This document shows positions 20,373 through 30,884 of a stretch of 64,000 nucleotides of DNA, in pieces (the first letter of the stretch is position 1; each line of letters starts with the position of its first letter). The DNA is from Gracilaria vermiculophylla (lineage: Eukaryota > Rhodophyta > Florideophyceae > Gracilariales > Gracilariaceae), in contig JAHNZQ020000010.1 of assembly GCA_019155205.2 (NCBI GenBank), positions 2,117,606 to 2,181,605 on the forward strand. Direction: 5' to 3'. Position numbers and translations under genes: made by a program. Below the pieces are notes generated by a model that was given only the letters and a program-made list of their open reading frames with translations, made no database searches and was not told the DNA's origin.

Positions 20373-22254
20373 TCGTGATCGCGATTTTGTCTCACCGCTG
20401 TCGCTTTCAAAGTTATCACCCACGTTATGTACCAGCAACCTGAGTTGTCTTTGACACCGTTGTATTTGATCAAGCAGTATCTGGCCGGATTGTGGAGTTT
20501 GGTTCATGTTGTGATCAACATTCCTGTTCACTTGTCATATACGACTACTGAGTTCACTCGAAAGAATTGGGGAAGTTCATCTGTGATTAACACATACTTG
20601 CCTTTCCTCCCACATAGTGTAACCTGCTGTGCAGCCTCCCTGGTTTTCATTTTGTACCTTTCTTCCTTGCTGTAGTCATTTCCTTATCTATTGATATCAT
20701 TATTCCAGAAACGATGGTTCTACTGGCGTACGTCATTTCGCTCTTTTTGTCGAATTTTTGATAGCTCTACGTTTGCGCTCGCTGTGGATCATTACCGTCG
20801 AAACGGCGTTTCCCAAAGCATACGTCTTGATGTATTTGATGTGCCTGGTAAAATCTACTTTGTTTGGTATCAGTAGTCTCAGAGCGTGTAGTGTCACAGA
20901 TTTTCTCAGAAATGCTCGGGAAACCTGTGGGGCTAGTGTTTCAAATGCTTTCGAGTCGAATTCGTGACTTCGCCACGTGGAAAGAAGAGCTTCGCTGTGA
21001 ATAATGTCTTGTCCTTTCTTTTAAGAGAGATGTATTTTATCTCGAGTCGGAAACTCTTGATTTCATTATGGATAAGAACATTACCTGCGCGAAAATCAGA
21101 CTTCAAATTTTTACAGATAAGCAATGTCTTGACAATCTCTTACCCATGCACACAAGCTCAGTCATTGTTCATGTGAAGCTTACGATATACTTTAAGCGTG
21201 GCATTTTTTTAAAGCATATTCTGTGAAAGAAGTCTCCACTTCAGTGCAACAACCTTGGTGCGACGATATCATCGCTTTCTTTACGCTCCTCAGATCAGAT
21301 TTGAGATTGGAGGTCATTTTCAGCTGGGCACTGCACGCTTTATCCCAGCTCCACATTGATCTGCAATCCAAACACTGATGATTGAAGTTTTTGTTTGAAA
21401 CAAAATGAATGTCGTCTTTGTCTTTCAATGTGATATACTATGGTACCCCGTTTGAAATCCTTTGTAAGAGTCTTTTTTGTTTTTAACCCAAGACCCTTAT
21501 TGTTCTTTTTCTTTATTATGGTCTATCGTCCTAAACTACGGCACAGCAGGAGTTCTATCTTGTTTTTTAAAAATAGTTTTCTCTTTTGAAGGAGGCTAAA
21601 AACAACACAAAATACAATACTCACGCTACGGATTCTGCAACGATGCCTCTCCTGGAGCAGGGCAGTGTTCTGTGGCTCATCTTTGAGACTCACAAAGAAT
21701 ATAACTTGAAAGTTCAAAGATCATACTACGAGTCAGCAAGAATATTGTTGCGTGGTATATCAGCAAATGGTTTTGGTGTGATGTCGGACGAAAATTATTT
21801 CCCTAGTACAGAAAAAAACGCAAGAAGGAAGGTTGGCAATCTCTTTCTCAGCATCCAACGTTCCTGGTTGTTGTTCCACAGATCCCACGTGAACTCAATC
21901 TCGTCTATAAGTTAACAACCTTTGTCACAGTGCTTCATGGAACTCTACTGTTTGCGGCGCTCTACCGTGGTTTTCACATGGTGCGACAAGGTCAATCGAC
22001 TTTTCATCGACTACATACATACAGATATATGGAACTAACCAGGGCTTCTTCTCAGAAGTCGGAAACACGCAACGATGATTCAAATACTGACAACGAGAAG
22101 AATTTACTATGACGTATTGGTCAGCTACCACGACAAGAGGCTTGGGTCCTCTTCAAGCTCTACTCTTGTGTGGCACATAGACCACAAAAGCAAATAATCA
22201 TCGGATTCTGAAGCAAATTTTCAATGTCTCCACAACATGGGGAACAGTGAACAG
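20373..22254. other. AT-rich intergenic desert
   Basis: About 1.9 kb of low-GC sequence with only short frames on both strands. Candidates up to 109 codons lack motifs and have no consistent codon pattern. T-rich and A-rich stretches are common. I see no transposon ends or tRNA. It may hold decayed elements or UTRs that cannot be recognised by eye. Confidence 0.4.
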
Positions 22255-23016
22255 TCAGTACAAACCAAAATCCTTTGCGGACATGTTCAGCAACTTTTGC
22301 TCGAACTGATCGAGATGACACTTGTGTGAAGTTTTGCGCACGGCTTCACGTTCTTGAGAGAATATTCTGTCAGGTGCGACATTCATGGATATCTGGTTCA
22401 ACGCATTTGGAATTAAAAGATCATCCTCGGTGGGTGCATTTTTCAAGAGGGACAACAGACCAGTGTTGCCGAAGAGGTTGAGCACATACCAGCTCAAAGC
22501 GCTTACGTAGCTCACGTCAAGGTTTTGAGCGCTCATATCGAGTCCGCTCTGCAGCATCGATCTGAACCGCGGGGTGAGAGTGAACGGCAACCTGCAGACG
22601 GCAACGCCTGCAAACGTGAAGCGTGCCCAGGCTCCGAGGATCATTTGGGGCGCTACGCTGATTATGATCGAGATGACTTGGTTTGCCAGGCTTTCTGGGT
22701 TCATCAGTGGGGACATGGCGGACATGTTAGGCGGCGGTTTGTGCAGTGGGCCTTCTTCTTTCACGAGATAGAATCGACGTGTTTCATACTGAATTCGGGA
22801 GATGACATGACCATTTTTTCGTAGATTCTGTGCGCGGTGGAGGCGGTTTGAGTCGCGGGTTTTCATCACACTTGTTGGAGGTTCGCGCAAGATAAGTTTC
22901 GACAGATTAATTCGTAAGAGATTCATCAATATGGTGACGATTGTTATTGGAAGCAAGACCTTTATCTGCAAGGAGCGATCCAGTGGGATATCTAGAGTAT
23001 GGTCGCTCAAAGCCAT
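22255..23016 (-). CDS. EMC3: ER membrane protein complex subunit 3
   Basis: A 253-residue subunit of the EMC insertase, an Oxa1-superfamily protein that inserts tail-anchored and multipass proteins into the ER membrane. The N-terminus LDIPLDRSLQIKVLLPITIVTILMNLLR matches the first EMC3 span. RAQNLRKNGHVISRIQYETRRFYL corresponds to the conserved cytosolic coil. MSPLMNPESLANQ leads into the second span (VISIIISVAPQMILGAWARFTFAG). FPLT-like PFTLTPRFRSMLQSGLDM and the third span with SALSWYVLNLFG follow. Length agrees with the family. The longer frame begins at TTG, so the ATG at 23016 is used. It lies downstream of the BLOC1S1-like gene on the same strand. Confidence 0.88.
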   Translation of the reverse strand: MALSDHTLDIPLDRSLQIKVLLPITIVTILMNLLRINLSKLILREPPTSVMKTRDSNRLHRAQNLRKNGHVISRIQYETRRFYLVKEEGPLHKPPPNMSAMSPLMNPESLANQVISIIISVAPQMILGAWARFTFAGVAVCRLPFTLTPRFRSMLQSGLDMSAQNLDVSYVSALSWYVLNLFGNTGLLSLLKNAPTEDDLLIPNALNQISMNVAPDRIFSQEREAVRKTSHKCHLDQFEQKLLNMSAKDFGLY

Positions 23017-23416
23017 GTTTAACAGGGGGGGTCCGAGGTTGCCAAACAAAGCTTGTGGAGAGAAGTTGTTGTTCGAGTGACGGAACCGATTCTTGTCAGC
23101 TAAACATGCCCGAACCTGTTTGGTAAACTAGTGTCAGGGCGACGTCGTTAGTACGGTATGGAAGAAGCTCACCAACCCTTCGTGCCCCCGGCTGACGGCG
23201 CTGAACAAAATGGTTGAGGAAATGATAACTTCTTGATTAGGTTTTGAATAAAATAATCGTGCGCTCGAAATGGACAGCACGGCTTGGGCGAATAATGGCT
23301 CACGGGCGGAGAAGGAATGTGAAGGATGCCCCGTTCGATACGTCTTGCCCAACGAGGCCAAGAGGAATTCCAGTCGAGCACGCTAACATGCGTCCCTGTG
23401 CCCACTGCACGCTGGT

Positions 23417-23918
23417 CTACTGCAGCTGAGAGGAAATATTGTTGATTTCAATTGCTGACTTCTCGAGCACTTCGACCCAGTTGGAGACATCGCCAAGCTC
23501 CTTCAGTTCAGCAGTGAGGCGGTCAAGCAAGTTAGTCCACTGATGAATTTGAAAGCCGTTGGACGACAACAGACGCTCAACGTTGCGCAGCTCGGTCTCG
23601 ATCTGTCGTTCGGCTTGATACACCTACTCGTACGAACATGAGTCTGTTAGACGTGATGAACGGGCATGCTCGCCTGTGCTTGAGCCGTGTTCGAATTACC
23701 TCTTGGATGTCCTCATTGATGGCCTTGAGAAGGGCGTCGCTAAGTTTCAACGCTGCTTTCTGGACTGTATCTGCCCCATCGGCTGAGCTCGGTAGGAAAT
23801 AAAAGCTGATTAGGGCATGCTGATGACAAGCTTCAAAATGGTTTTGTACATACGTACTCATGGATTGTTTTAGCTCATTTTTTTTTCGCTCAGCCTCCCG
23901 AAGATGCACGGACAGCAT
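23417..23918 (-). CDS. BLOC1S1: BLOC-1 subunit 1 / GCN5L1-like, three exons
   Basis: Exons at 23918-23858, 23782-23700 and 23623-23417 join in frame to 116 residues, close to the short human form (125). Introns are GT-AG: donor GTACGT at 23857 with acceptor CTCAG ending at 23783, and donor GTAATT at 23699 with acceptor GTAG ending at 23624. The start MLSVHLREAERKKNELK mirrors human MLSRLLKEHQAKQNERK. The C-terminus WTNLLDRLTAELKELGDVSN mirrors WIGMVENFNQALKEIGDVEN. The protein belongs to BLOC-1/BORC complexes acting in lysosome-related trafficking and positioning, and has been linked to mitochondrial acetylation. Divergent from OXA1. Intron placement is my reconstruction from splice sites and homology. 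Confidence 0.75.
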
Positions 23919-24378
23919 GCTCTGCACTTGTGAAACGATGGATGCAAGCAACGCTGCCTGTAAACTGGATGGGATGAGTAGTGTTTTGAAGTGGACCGGT
24001 GATATTCTCCTACTCGTCTGGTCTACGGCTTCACCGTTCCTCAATTCTCCCAGCTGCCAAAGACTGGCGCACACTGTGGCGGCCGAGCGTAGCGCCCCCG
24101 AGACTCGCCCTCAAACTGCGCCCCTTTTTGTTCCTTACAGCTCGTTCGCGCCTTCAAAACGCTTGAGTGTGTGTAAGCTGAGGGATCAGCGGCTAGGCAC
24201 GGATCATATAGTCGGCCTTCGCGCTAGCATCAGCGACATTTCCTGCTCATCGCATCGACCACGCCCGTAATCGCCGCAGACCCCTCCCCCCTCCTCTCCG
24301 CAGAACGACGGTCGCATCGTCCGCCTGCCTCTTCAATCCAGCTCCGTTCAGGCTCTCGAAGCTCATCGGAGGAGAGAC

Positions 24379-25629
24379 ATGAACAGAGCTCTTCTTGCGC
24401 GCCTCGCGGCGAAACCGCTCAGCAGATCGTCCCACTCAATACTTTCACAGCTTCGCCCGAATCCGCGCCGTCTGTCCACTAAGCCGCCTGCTGCTTCCGC
24501 CACCCCCTCGAGTGTGCTTCCAAATATTGCGCATGCCGAGCAAAACGGTGCAGATCACCGCGCAGCTCCACCCGACCCTTCAGCCGATGCGCACCAGTTG
24601 CCCGACGTCGCCGCTCACGCCCAGGCCGCTGACTCCACAGCGCTTGAAAATGTTAACGTCGTTGCGGACGCTGTGGCAGCATCCGACGTCGCTGCAACTG
24701 GCGCAGAAGTGGCGTCCGCGTCATTTTCTCTGTCCGACGCTCTGCTGCAACCGGCCATCTCGCTGCTAAACATGACCCACGACGCAACGAACCTCCCGTG
24801 GTACCTCGCGATTGCCGCCTCCACTATCATGATAAGAACCGTTTTGTTGCCCGCAACAGTTATGACCATGAAGAACTCCGCGAGAATGCAGGCAATACAG
24901 CCAGACATGCTGGAGAAACGCGAACAAGTCATGCAGGCCATAAAGACTGGCAACCGCCCCTTGGCCAATGAAAAGCAACAAGAGCTGCAGCAGTTTATGA
25001 AGGATGCGGGAGTCGCTCCTACCAAGGTTTTGATCGGTCCGCTCGCCCAATTCCCTGTCTTCATCTCATTTTTCGTCAGTATAAGACGACTGTCACAAAC
25101 CGATCCGACTTTTGTGGATGGCGGCGCTGCGTGGTTTACTGACTTATCTGCGATGGATCCGGTTTACGTTTTGCCGATAATCTGCGGTGCCACTTTACTG
25201 GGCATGACCGAACTTGGAGGTGATACAGGCTCAACAAAATTGTCCCCACAAATGCGAAATGGCATGCGATTAGTTGCGGGACTATCTATACCGCTGACGT
25301 ACTGGTTTCCAGCCGCTGTGTTTTGCTATTGGATACCAAACAACTTGTTCTCCATGGCGCTTGGCGCTGCCATGCGCACAAAGAGCATCAGGAAAACATT
25401 CGGTCTTGAAGTAAATCCCGCCTCCATTCCAGGTACTCGCGCTGCGAAAGAGCGCGAGATAAACATGGCAATTCTGGCCCGAAAGGCCGGCGTCGCCAAG
25501 GAAATGAGCGTTGAGCAGGTCTTGGCAAGCTATGGGAAACAGCCAAAAGTTCTGGCTGATGGCACAGTTGCAAAACCTGTCCTCTTTAAGCAAAAACCGA
25601 AGAAGAAGATCCGGGTAGCAACGAATTGA
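24379..25629 (+). CDS. OXA1: OXA1 mitochondrial inner-membrane insertase
   Basis: A 416-residue YidC/Oxa1/Alb3 family protein. The N-terminus MNRALLARLAAKPLSRSS with RRLSTK is a classic mitochondrial presequence. A ~90-residue Ala-rich acidic linker follows. The conserved core has spans near PWYLAIAASTIMIRTVLLP, KVLIGPLAQFPVFISFFV, PVYVLPIICGATLLGM and IPLTYWFPAAVFCYWIPNNLFSM, with the charged hairpin after the first span (QPDMLEKREQVMQAIKTG). The C-terminus is basic (KQKPKKKIR), as in Oxa1 tails that contact mitoribosomes. Alb3 is the main alternative, but the presequence and tail favour mitochondria. It converges on the RoxA-like gene with 184 bases between stops. Confidence 0.88.
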   Translation: MNRALLARLAAKPLSRSSHSILSQLRPNPRRLSTKPPAASATPSSVLPNIAHAEQNGADHRAAPPDPSADAHQLPDVAAHAQAADSTALENVNVVADAVAASDVAATGAEVASASFSLSDALLQPAISLLNMTHDATNLPWYLAIAASTIMIRTVLLPATVMTMKNSARMQAIQPDMLEKREQVMQAIKTGNRPLANEKQQELQQFMKDAGVAPTKVLIGPLAQFPVFISFFVSIRRLSQTDPTFVDGGAAWFTDLSAMDPVYVLPIICGATLLGMTELGGDTGSTKLSPQMRNGMRLVAGLSIPLTYWFPAAVFCYWIPNNLFSMALGAAMRTKSIRKTFGLEVNPASIPGTRAAKEREINMAILARKAGVAKEMSVEQVLASYGKQPKVLADGTVAKPVLFKQKPKKKIRVATN

Positions 25630-25813
25630 ACAATGTCTGAGTCTCGTGCTCTTTGATTAAATAGGTACGCAACGTAGCGTTCAACGGAGCTCTGAGAATT
25701 TTGGCTGTGATAACGGGTTCCAAACATGTGAGCTACCATGTTTGCCATGCGAAGGCAATCACAGAAAGAATGCACATTTTCAGGACAATCTGAGTGTTTT
25801 ACTGTCCTATATC

Positions 25814-27262
25814 CTATTGTGCATCCATACTTTCTTCTGCTTCATCGGAATACAAACCGTCGTTCACATAGAGGTGACCCTCACGTAGCAAGTTTTGCAG
25901 AAGTTGCGCGAACGATGGGTCTGTGCGACAGAGTTCTGCGTATTCGGAAGCCTTTCGACTTCGTCGCCCGCAAATGAATCTCGCTACACTAACACTTTTC
26001 ACGCCCCATTCTTCTCCATCGATGTACATAGAACAATTTTCTGCATCACATGTGTAAATGAATACAGATCCCTCTTTCTGTCGTATAGTTAGACTATTCT
26101 CAACTTCTGTGGAGGCTGTGATAGAATGAAAATTTTGTTGCACTTCGTCCTCATCGGGTGTCTCTTCATCTCCGTTTGTCTCGCCAAGCTGACTAATATG
26201 TGTAGCAAACCATCGGCGAAACTGTCGTTTAAGCGCTGTTTCTCCTCGAAACTTGGAATACAATGTATCAAACGCGATCTGAACAGTTTCATCTGTGAGT
26301 CTCGCCGGATCCGACACATTTTCTGACATGTGTTCGCCACTTTCGTGTAGAAGCTGATCCCATAAGCGTTGGTCCTGCACAACGTTTGCCATCCATCCTG
26401 ACATTAGGCTCGCGATGGAGGGCGCTCGAAATCCAATACTATACGTGACGCAATCGTCGCTGAGGCTGATTCCATGATGAGGGAAACGAGGGGGAACGTA
26501 AAGCGCATCCCCAGGTTCCAAGACCCATTGGTCATCTGGTTTGAAGCCGCCTCGCAATATCCGAACATCTAAGTCAGGTACCAGCTGTTCATCATGAGTA
26601 CTAATCGGAGTGTATGCTGTTTTCCACAGTCTAGTTCCAGATGTTTGAAGAAGAAATACGTCATAGTTGTCAACATGTGGACCGACACTGCCGCCTTTGG
26701 GGGCATATGAGATCATGACGTCATCAAAGCGCCAGTTGGGCAAAAAAGCGAAGTTATCGAGCAGATCGGCAACTTGTGGGACGGATTGATTCACACGATC
26801 GACCAATAGGGTCCAATACATCTCTGGAAGGGTAGTGAAATGATCTGGCGCGAATGGGCCACGTTCCAATGTGTACGGCCCTTCCGTCTCACCATCGCCA
26901 CGGCCACGGATTATCCGGGAGGGTAAATCGCACGATAATCCCGCAAGCTCATCGGGAGTTAGAGAGGGCACTGGGAGCAGATTGCGTAGCAGCTGAGGCT
27001 TCTTTCCCCATACGGTTCTTAGAAAGTGGTGTTGAGCTTCGCGCGACGTAAGCAAGGGGTTTCTTCCTATTGTGCATACGAGGACTGTGTTGGAGGAAAA
27101 TGTGGCTCTCGATGGCGAGGGTAGGACGGGATTGATAAAGGCGTGCCGCACTACTTCGCAAGCTCGTGAAAACCGCTGATGCGCAAGACGTTGCTTTTTC
27201 TTGAGTTGGGTGGCAGCCCAGTGGGTGCTGATGACTTCAGCCGGTGCTGTGAGAAATGTCAT
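25814..27262 (-). CDS. RoxA/YcfD-type JmjC ribosomal oxygenase
   Basis: A 482-residue Fe(II)/2-oxoglutarate oxygenase of the cupin-4 type. The N-terminal ~60 residues (MTFLTAPAEVISTHWAATQ onward, basic, Ser-rich) look like an organelle presequence. The domain starts FLRTVWGKKPQLLRNLLP. SVGPHVDNYDVFLLQTSG carries the metal-binding His-x-Asp, and EPGDALYVPPRFPHHGIS carries the distal His. The YSIGFRAPS segment follows, then a helical dimerisation and winged-helix-like C-terminus. E. coli YcfD hydroxylates an arginine of ribosomal protein L16, so an organelle ribosomal protein is a plausible target here. The frame opens with GTG; the first ATG, at 27262, is used. Divergent from the EamA transporter gene. 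Confidence 0.82.
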   Translation of the reverse strand: MTFLTAPAEVISTHWAATQLKKKQRLAHQRFSRACEVVRHAFINPVLPSPSRATFSSNTVLVCTIGRNPLLTSREAQHHFLRTVWGKKPQLLRNLLPVPSLTPDELAGLSCDLPSRIIRGRGDGETEGPYTLERGPFAPDHFTTLPEMYWTLLVDRVNQSVPQVADLLDNFAFLPNWRFDDVMISYAPKGGSVGPHVDNYDVFLLQTSGTRLWKTAYTPISTHDEQLVPDLDVRILRGGFKPDDQWVLEPGDALYVPPRFPHHGISLSDDCVTYSIGFRAPSIASLMSGWMANVVQDQRLWDQLLHESGEHMSENVSDPARLTDETVQIAFDTLYSKFRGETALKRQFRRWFATHISQLGETNGDEETPDEDEVQQNFHSITASTEVENSLTIRQKEGSVFIYTCDAENCSMYIDGEEWGVKSVSVARFICGRRSRKASEYAELCRTDPSFAQLLQNLLREGHLYVNDGLYSDEAEESMDAQ

Positions 27263-27976
27263 CGAGGACTTCACGAATCAACGTGATGACGTATCCTTAA
27301 TGAAAGCCTATCATCTCTTGACACACATGCTGAATCATCGAACGAATCTCAAATGCGCGCTATTGTATCTCCGCACGAAGCTGTACAGAACCACAGAGGT
27401 CGACCCACGTGCCCGTTATCAAATATATTGGATTCCCTTTAGAGAGAAATCCATATCCAGATTGGAACTGAACACAACTGCAGAATTGAGGCGCAACCCC
27501 CGAAGCAACGACGCCCGTGAGAAGCTGTGCCACATTCTCTGGTGGGGAGTGGCTTGAAGAGATGTCGCATGTAGCCGGAAACGGGAGGCAGTAGGCCGAG
27601 CAATAACCACTTGTATGCAAATGGTTGGCCCGAGTTATAGACACTCGCCATCTTCACGGCATTGGCCCAAAATTGTACCGTCTTCGAATGGCGCAATGGG
27701 AGGTTGACGACGGCGCGCAAATATCGGCCGAGCGGATTGTCGTGCCTACCTTCCCGCCGTGCGCCTCCCTTTAGGCATTTCTACCTGTCGTCGCAAATCC
27801 ACAAGTCCTGCTGGCTCTCCCCACGTCCTTCAAAATATATTATCTTCCACCGCGTCTCACCCGATTCGTCTTAGGCTCGTTCCCAGGTTGCGTACTTATA
27901 CTCAACTGTTCCTCAACAACCGCACTGGGCCGAATTTCCGCTCTGAAGTATCCCTCTACGTTCCAGGCTGTGAAAT
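27263..27976. promoter_or_regulatory. Divergent spacer, RoxA-like/EamA genes
   Basis: About 710 bases between two outward-facing starts, of moderate GC and without the poly-GC tracts of other divergent spacers. Short frames only. Promoter function is inferred from position; no specific element is recognised. Confidence 0.4.
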
Positions 27977-29179
27977 ATGTCTACTATTCCGTTTGCCTTC
28001 GTCCGTGGCACTCTGTTACATCATTCTCTTCATCGATCTGCACCGGCATCGCTTCGTCGGCATCGGCCGCTCATCGTACGATGCCCATCCACCACCAGCC
28101 GAAGTACTATACCAAAACTATCCGCTGCCACACCAGGCCGGCCCGCCATAGTGCGGCCATTTCCTCAACAGCCCTCCTCTATATCACTTTCATTTGGACC
28201 CTTGAAGTCGCAAGTATCAGCCCGACTGCTCCTCTGCCTCGTTCCTCTCATCATGGCAACCTTTCTCGCGTGCGCTAAGCTGTTGTACATTCTTCCTGCC
28301 GCCCTTTCGCCCGCTCATTTCAATGCAGCACGTCTCGTCGTCGCCTCCTTATTCTTCCTCCCGGCTCTTGCGCGAGAGATTCCAAAGATTCGATCATCGC
28401 CGCGTCCGACCATGCGCCTTATACGGGCAGGTGTTGAACTAGGAATTTTGATGTTCTTTGCCAATATCATGCAGTTGCTTGGACTGAGGTACACAGACGC
28501 CTCCCGCGCTGCTTTTCTGCAACAGATGTCGACTGTGCTTGTGCCGCTTACAGCTGCAGCGCTGCGCATCGAGACTCTTACTCCGCGTGTGACTGCCGGG
28601 GCTGCTTGCGCCCTTGGCGGTGTCGCGCTACTCACTCTCACTGCTGCTCCTGCGGCCGCGGGTGTCGCCGCGAGTCTTCGACCAATTGGTGATTGCATGG
28701 AAATGTTTTCCGCCGTCATTCTCACGGTGTTCATGCTGCGGTGCTCCCATCACGCAAGAAAAATCAAGAACAGTGGTGCACTAGTCGCCACCAAGGTTTG
28801 CACTCAGACCATTCTTTCTCTTGTGTGGCTCGGAGGTCAGGCTCTAGTGAACAAGGCCAGTTCCATGAATGCAGCTTCAGTCGCCGCTACTGCATCTGCT
28901 GCGTCCCTGACATGGACACCAATGGCTGTTCTGTTGAATGTCATGCTCGTTCTTTGGGCTGGCGTGATTGTCAGCGCTGGTGTTTCATGGTTACAAACGA
29001 AGGGCCAGCAAGCCGTCCCGGCATCTGAGGCCGCGGTTTTATTTGCGGCGCAGCCCTTGTGGGCTAGTGTTGTGGCCTCGCTCATGTTGGGTGAACGGTT
29101 GACATCTCTTGGCATGGCAGGCGCCGGAATGATTGTATCTGGCGCTGTTATCTCAAGCACTGGGAAGAAGAGCAGCTAA
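27977..29179 (+). CDS. EamA/DMT-family transporter, probably plastid envelope
   Basis: A 400-residue multispan membrane protein. The first ~80 residues are Ser/Arg/Pro-rich (HHSLHRSAPASLRRHRP) and resemble a plastid transit peptide. About ten hydrophobic segments follow, arranged as two EamA repeats. Repeat 1 includes FNAARLVVASLFFLPALA and YTDASRAAFLQQMSTVLVPL. Repeat 2 ends with SEAAVLFAAQPLWASVVA and GERLTSLGMAGAGMIVSG, the typical conserved C-terminal signature of bacterial and plastid EamA carriers. Substrate cannot be deduced. The C-terminus is SSTGKKSS. No intron is evident. Confidence 0.82.
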   Translation: MSTIPFAFVRGTLLHHSLHRSAPASLRRHRPLIVRCPSTTSRSTIPKLSAATPGRPAIVRPFPQQPSSISLSFGPLKSQVSARLLLCLVPLIMATFLACAKLLYILPAALSPAHFNAARLVVASLFFLPALAREIPKIRSSPRPTMRLIRAGVELGILMFFANIMQLLGLRYTDASRAAFLQQMSTVLVPLTAAALRIETLTPRVTAGAACALGGVALLTLTAAPAAAGVAASLRPIGDCMEMFSAVILTVFMLRCSHHARKIKNSGALVATKVCTQTILSLVWLGGQALVNKASSMNAASVAATASAASLTWTPMAVLLNVMLVLWAGVIVSAGVSWLQTKGQQAVPASEAAVLFAAQPLWASVVASLMLGERLTSLGMAGAGMIVSGAVISSTGKKSS

Positions 29180-30884
29180 TGTAGGGTGCATCTTTGTATT
29201 CGTTTCTGTCTGACGTCATCGCTAGAGAGTCCATTATGATGAATACTACATCCCAAGGCTGAGCGGTTCTTTATGCGATATCTCGGAAATTTTGATGAGA
29301 CAACTGATGGGTCTGCTGTTGCTTCGAATATGGATTCGAAGGTTTGGAGTCTGTCTCGCGGCCTCTTGAAATCTATCACTCATTAACTTCCTCATGTATT
29401 ATCCCATTACGCCCACACGTCCAGTTTGGATGATATCTCTTTGTATAAGGTTGAGCTGTCCGGACGAAAATGTTTAGTTCGGATTGAATTTTGCATGTAT
29501 GAGCTGCAGGTCATCGCTTATTTTGATCTTTAGACCTAGTAACAGTTTTTTTGTGTCGTATATTTCGTTTAGTTGAGATGTAATTATCTTGACGACATGT
29601 TTGAAGTTTGCCTAATTTGCTTTTGTGATTCATATCGCCTTTCAGGGTGTAGGACATTGATGCAATGAATTCAATGCTGTGTGTACCGTTAGCGTTCATG
29701 CGTTACACCCTGAAGTGTCTGGTGCGTAAACATAGCCTGGTTCTTGGTTAATGTGGGCTCGAGATGACCGTGTTTGGTATATGCCTCTCCGACGAGCAGC
29801 CGGCATTACCTCTCAGGAAACAACCACGGGTCTCATATTCATCAAATCGGACTAGACTCGCCTCGTACTTCGTCCCGAAACTGATCTCGGTATAACGCTC
29901 TTTTATACGCATAGAAGTCGCCATGTTGAAATCCGGCTAAAGCTCTTGAGCTGCTCCCATGGCTCTCCGTATCGCCGTAGTTAGCATGCTGTCTCAATAC
30001 TGACCGTACTGCGAGGTAGAGACCTCAAATTCTGAAACCCAGGAGGCGAAAGAACGGAATCAAAGATTTCGGTTAAACTGATGTGCTTCTCAATTTGCAT
30101 TGAAAATGAGGGCGAAGAACACCCCATTTTGACTTGCACATAGAAAAAGGTTCTGCACAGCAAATGTTTCCTAGTTTGTATATTCAAGGCAGTTCAATTT
30201 TCAACGACACCTTGCTCGAAAGCTCTTTTTCTTCTGAGAAATAGAGGTGCAACGAAAACTTGGAAGCCACGCAGGATGAAAACTAGTGACTAACAATACC
30301 ATGGCTTGAGGATTGCTGGATGCACTGGAAAGCATTGGTGCTTTTTGTGCGATTTTCTATGTTGCGTGAGGTGCTCTGCCGCAGGCTTTCCAAGTGAGAA
30401 CTCGGCCATTTGCGGGGCACGCTGACCCGATGAGGGGCATGGCCTGGTAGTGATGCCCTTTACTTTGTTTCCATTACTTTATTACACCCGAAGGGTGGGC
30501 GATAATTGAAAAAACGGAGCGCAGAAATTAGACAAATCTAAGTGCATTGCCACCAACTTGGCACCACTGCGAGGCACAAGTGGCACACACCTGTTCTGTG
30601 CAAGCACTTGGACAACACGGGTGCGTGCCATTTGTGGCAGCGGTGCGAGACACTTGTGCCCTTGCACGCAGCGCCGTTGTCGGTGCCAACATCGTGTCGA
30701 CGGCGAGCACCACCGCCACGCCGAGTCGATCGTGGTTGAAGAAGCGCTCTGCTGTCCGCCACGCGCATCTTCTCGCGTAAGCTTCGCGTCGCAGGAGCTT
30801 GCCCGTGCGATACGCCCTCGGCTTTGCAAGTGTTTGATTTCCGCTTCCGCCCCTGCGGCGGATTAACGGCTCTGCAGCGAGAGC
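29180..30884. other. Long intergenic region with no recognised gene
   Basis: About 1.7 kb of low-GC sequence up to ~30,480, then more balanced. Frames are short and unmatched. Near 30,540-30,670 related words around GGCACAAGTGGCAC and GACACTTGTGCC recur in both orientations and could pair. The final ~200 bases are probably the PINX1 promoter and leader. Confidence 0.4.
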
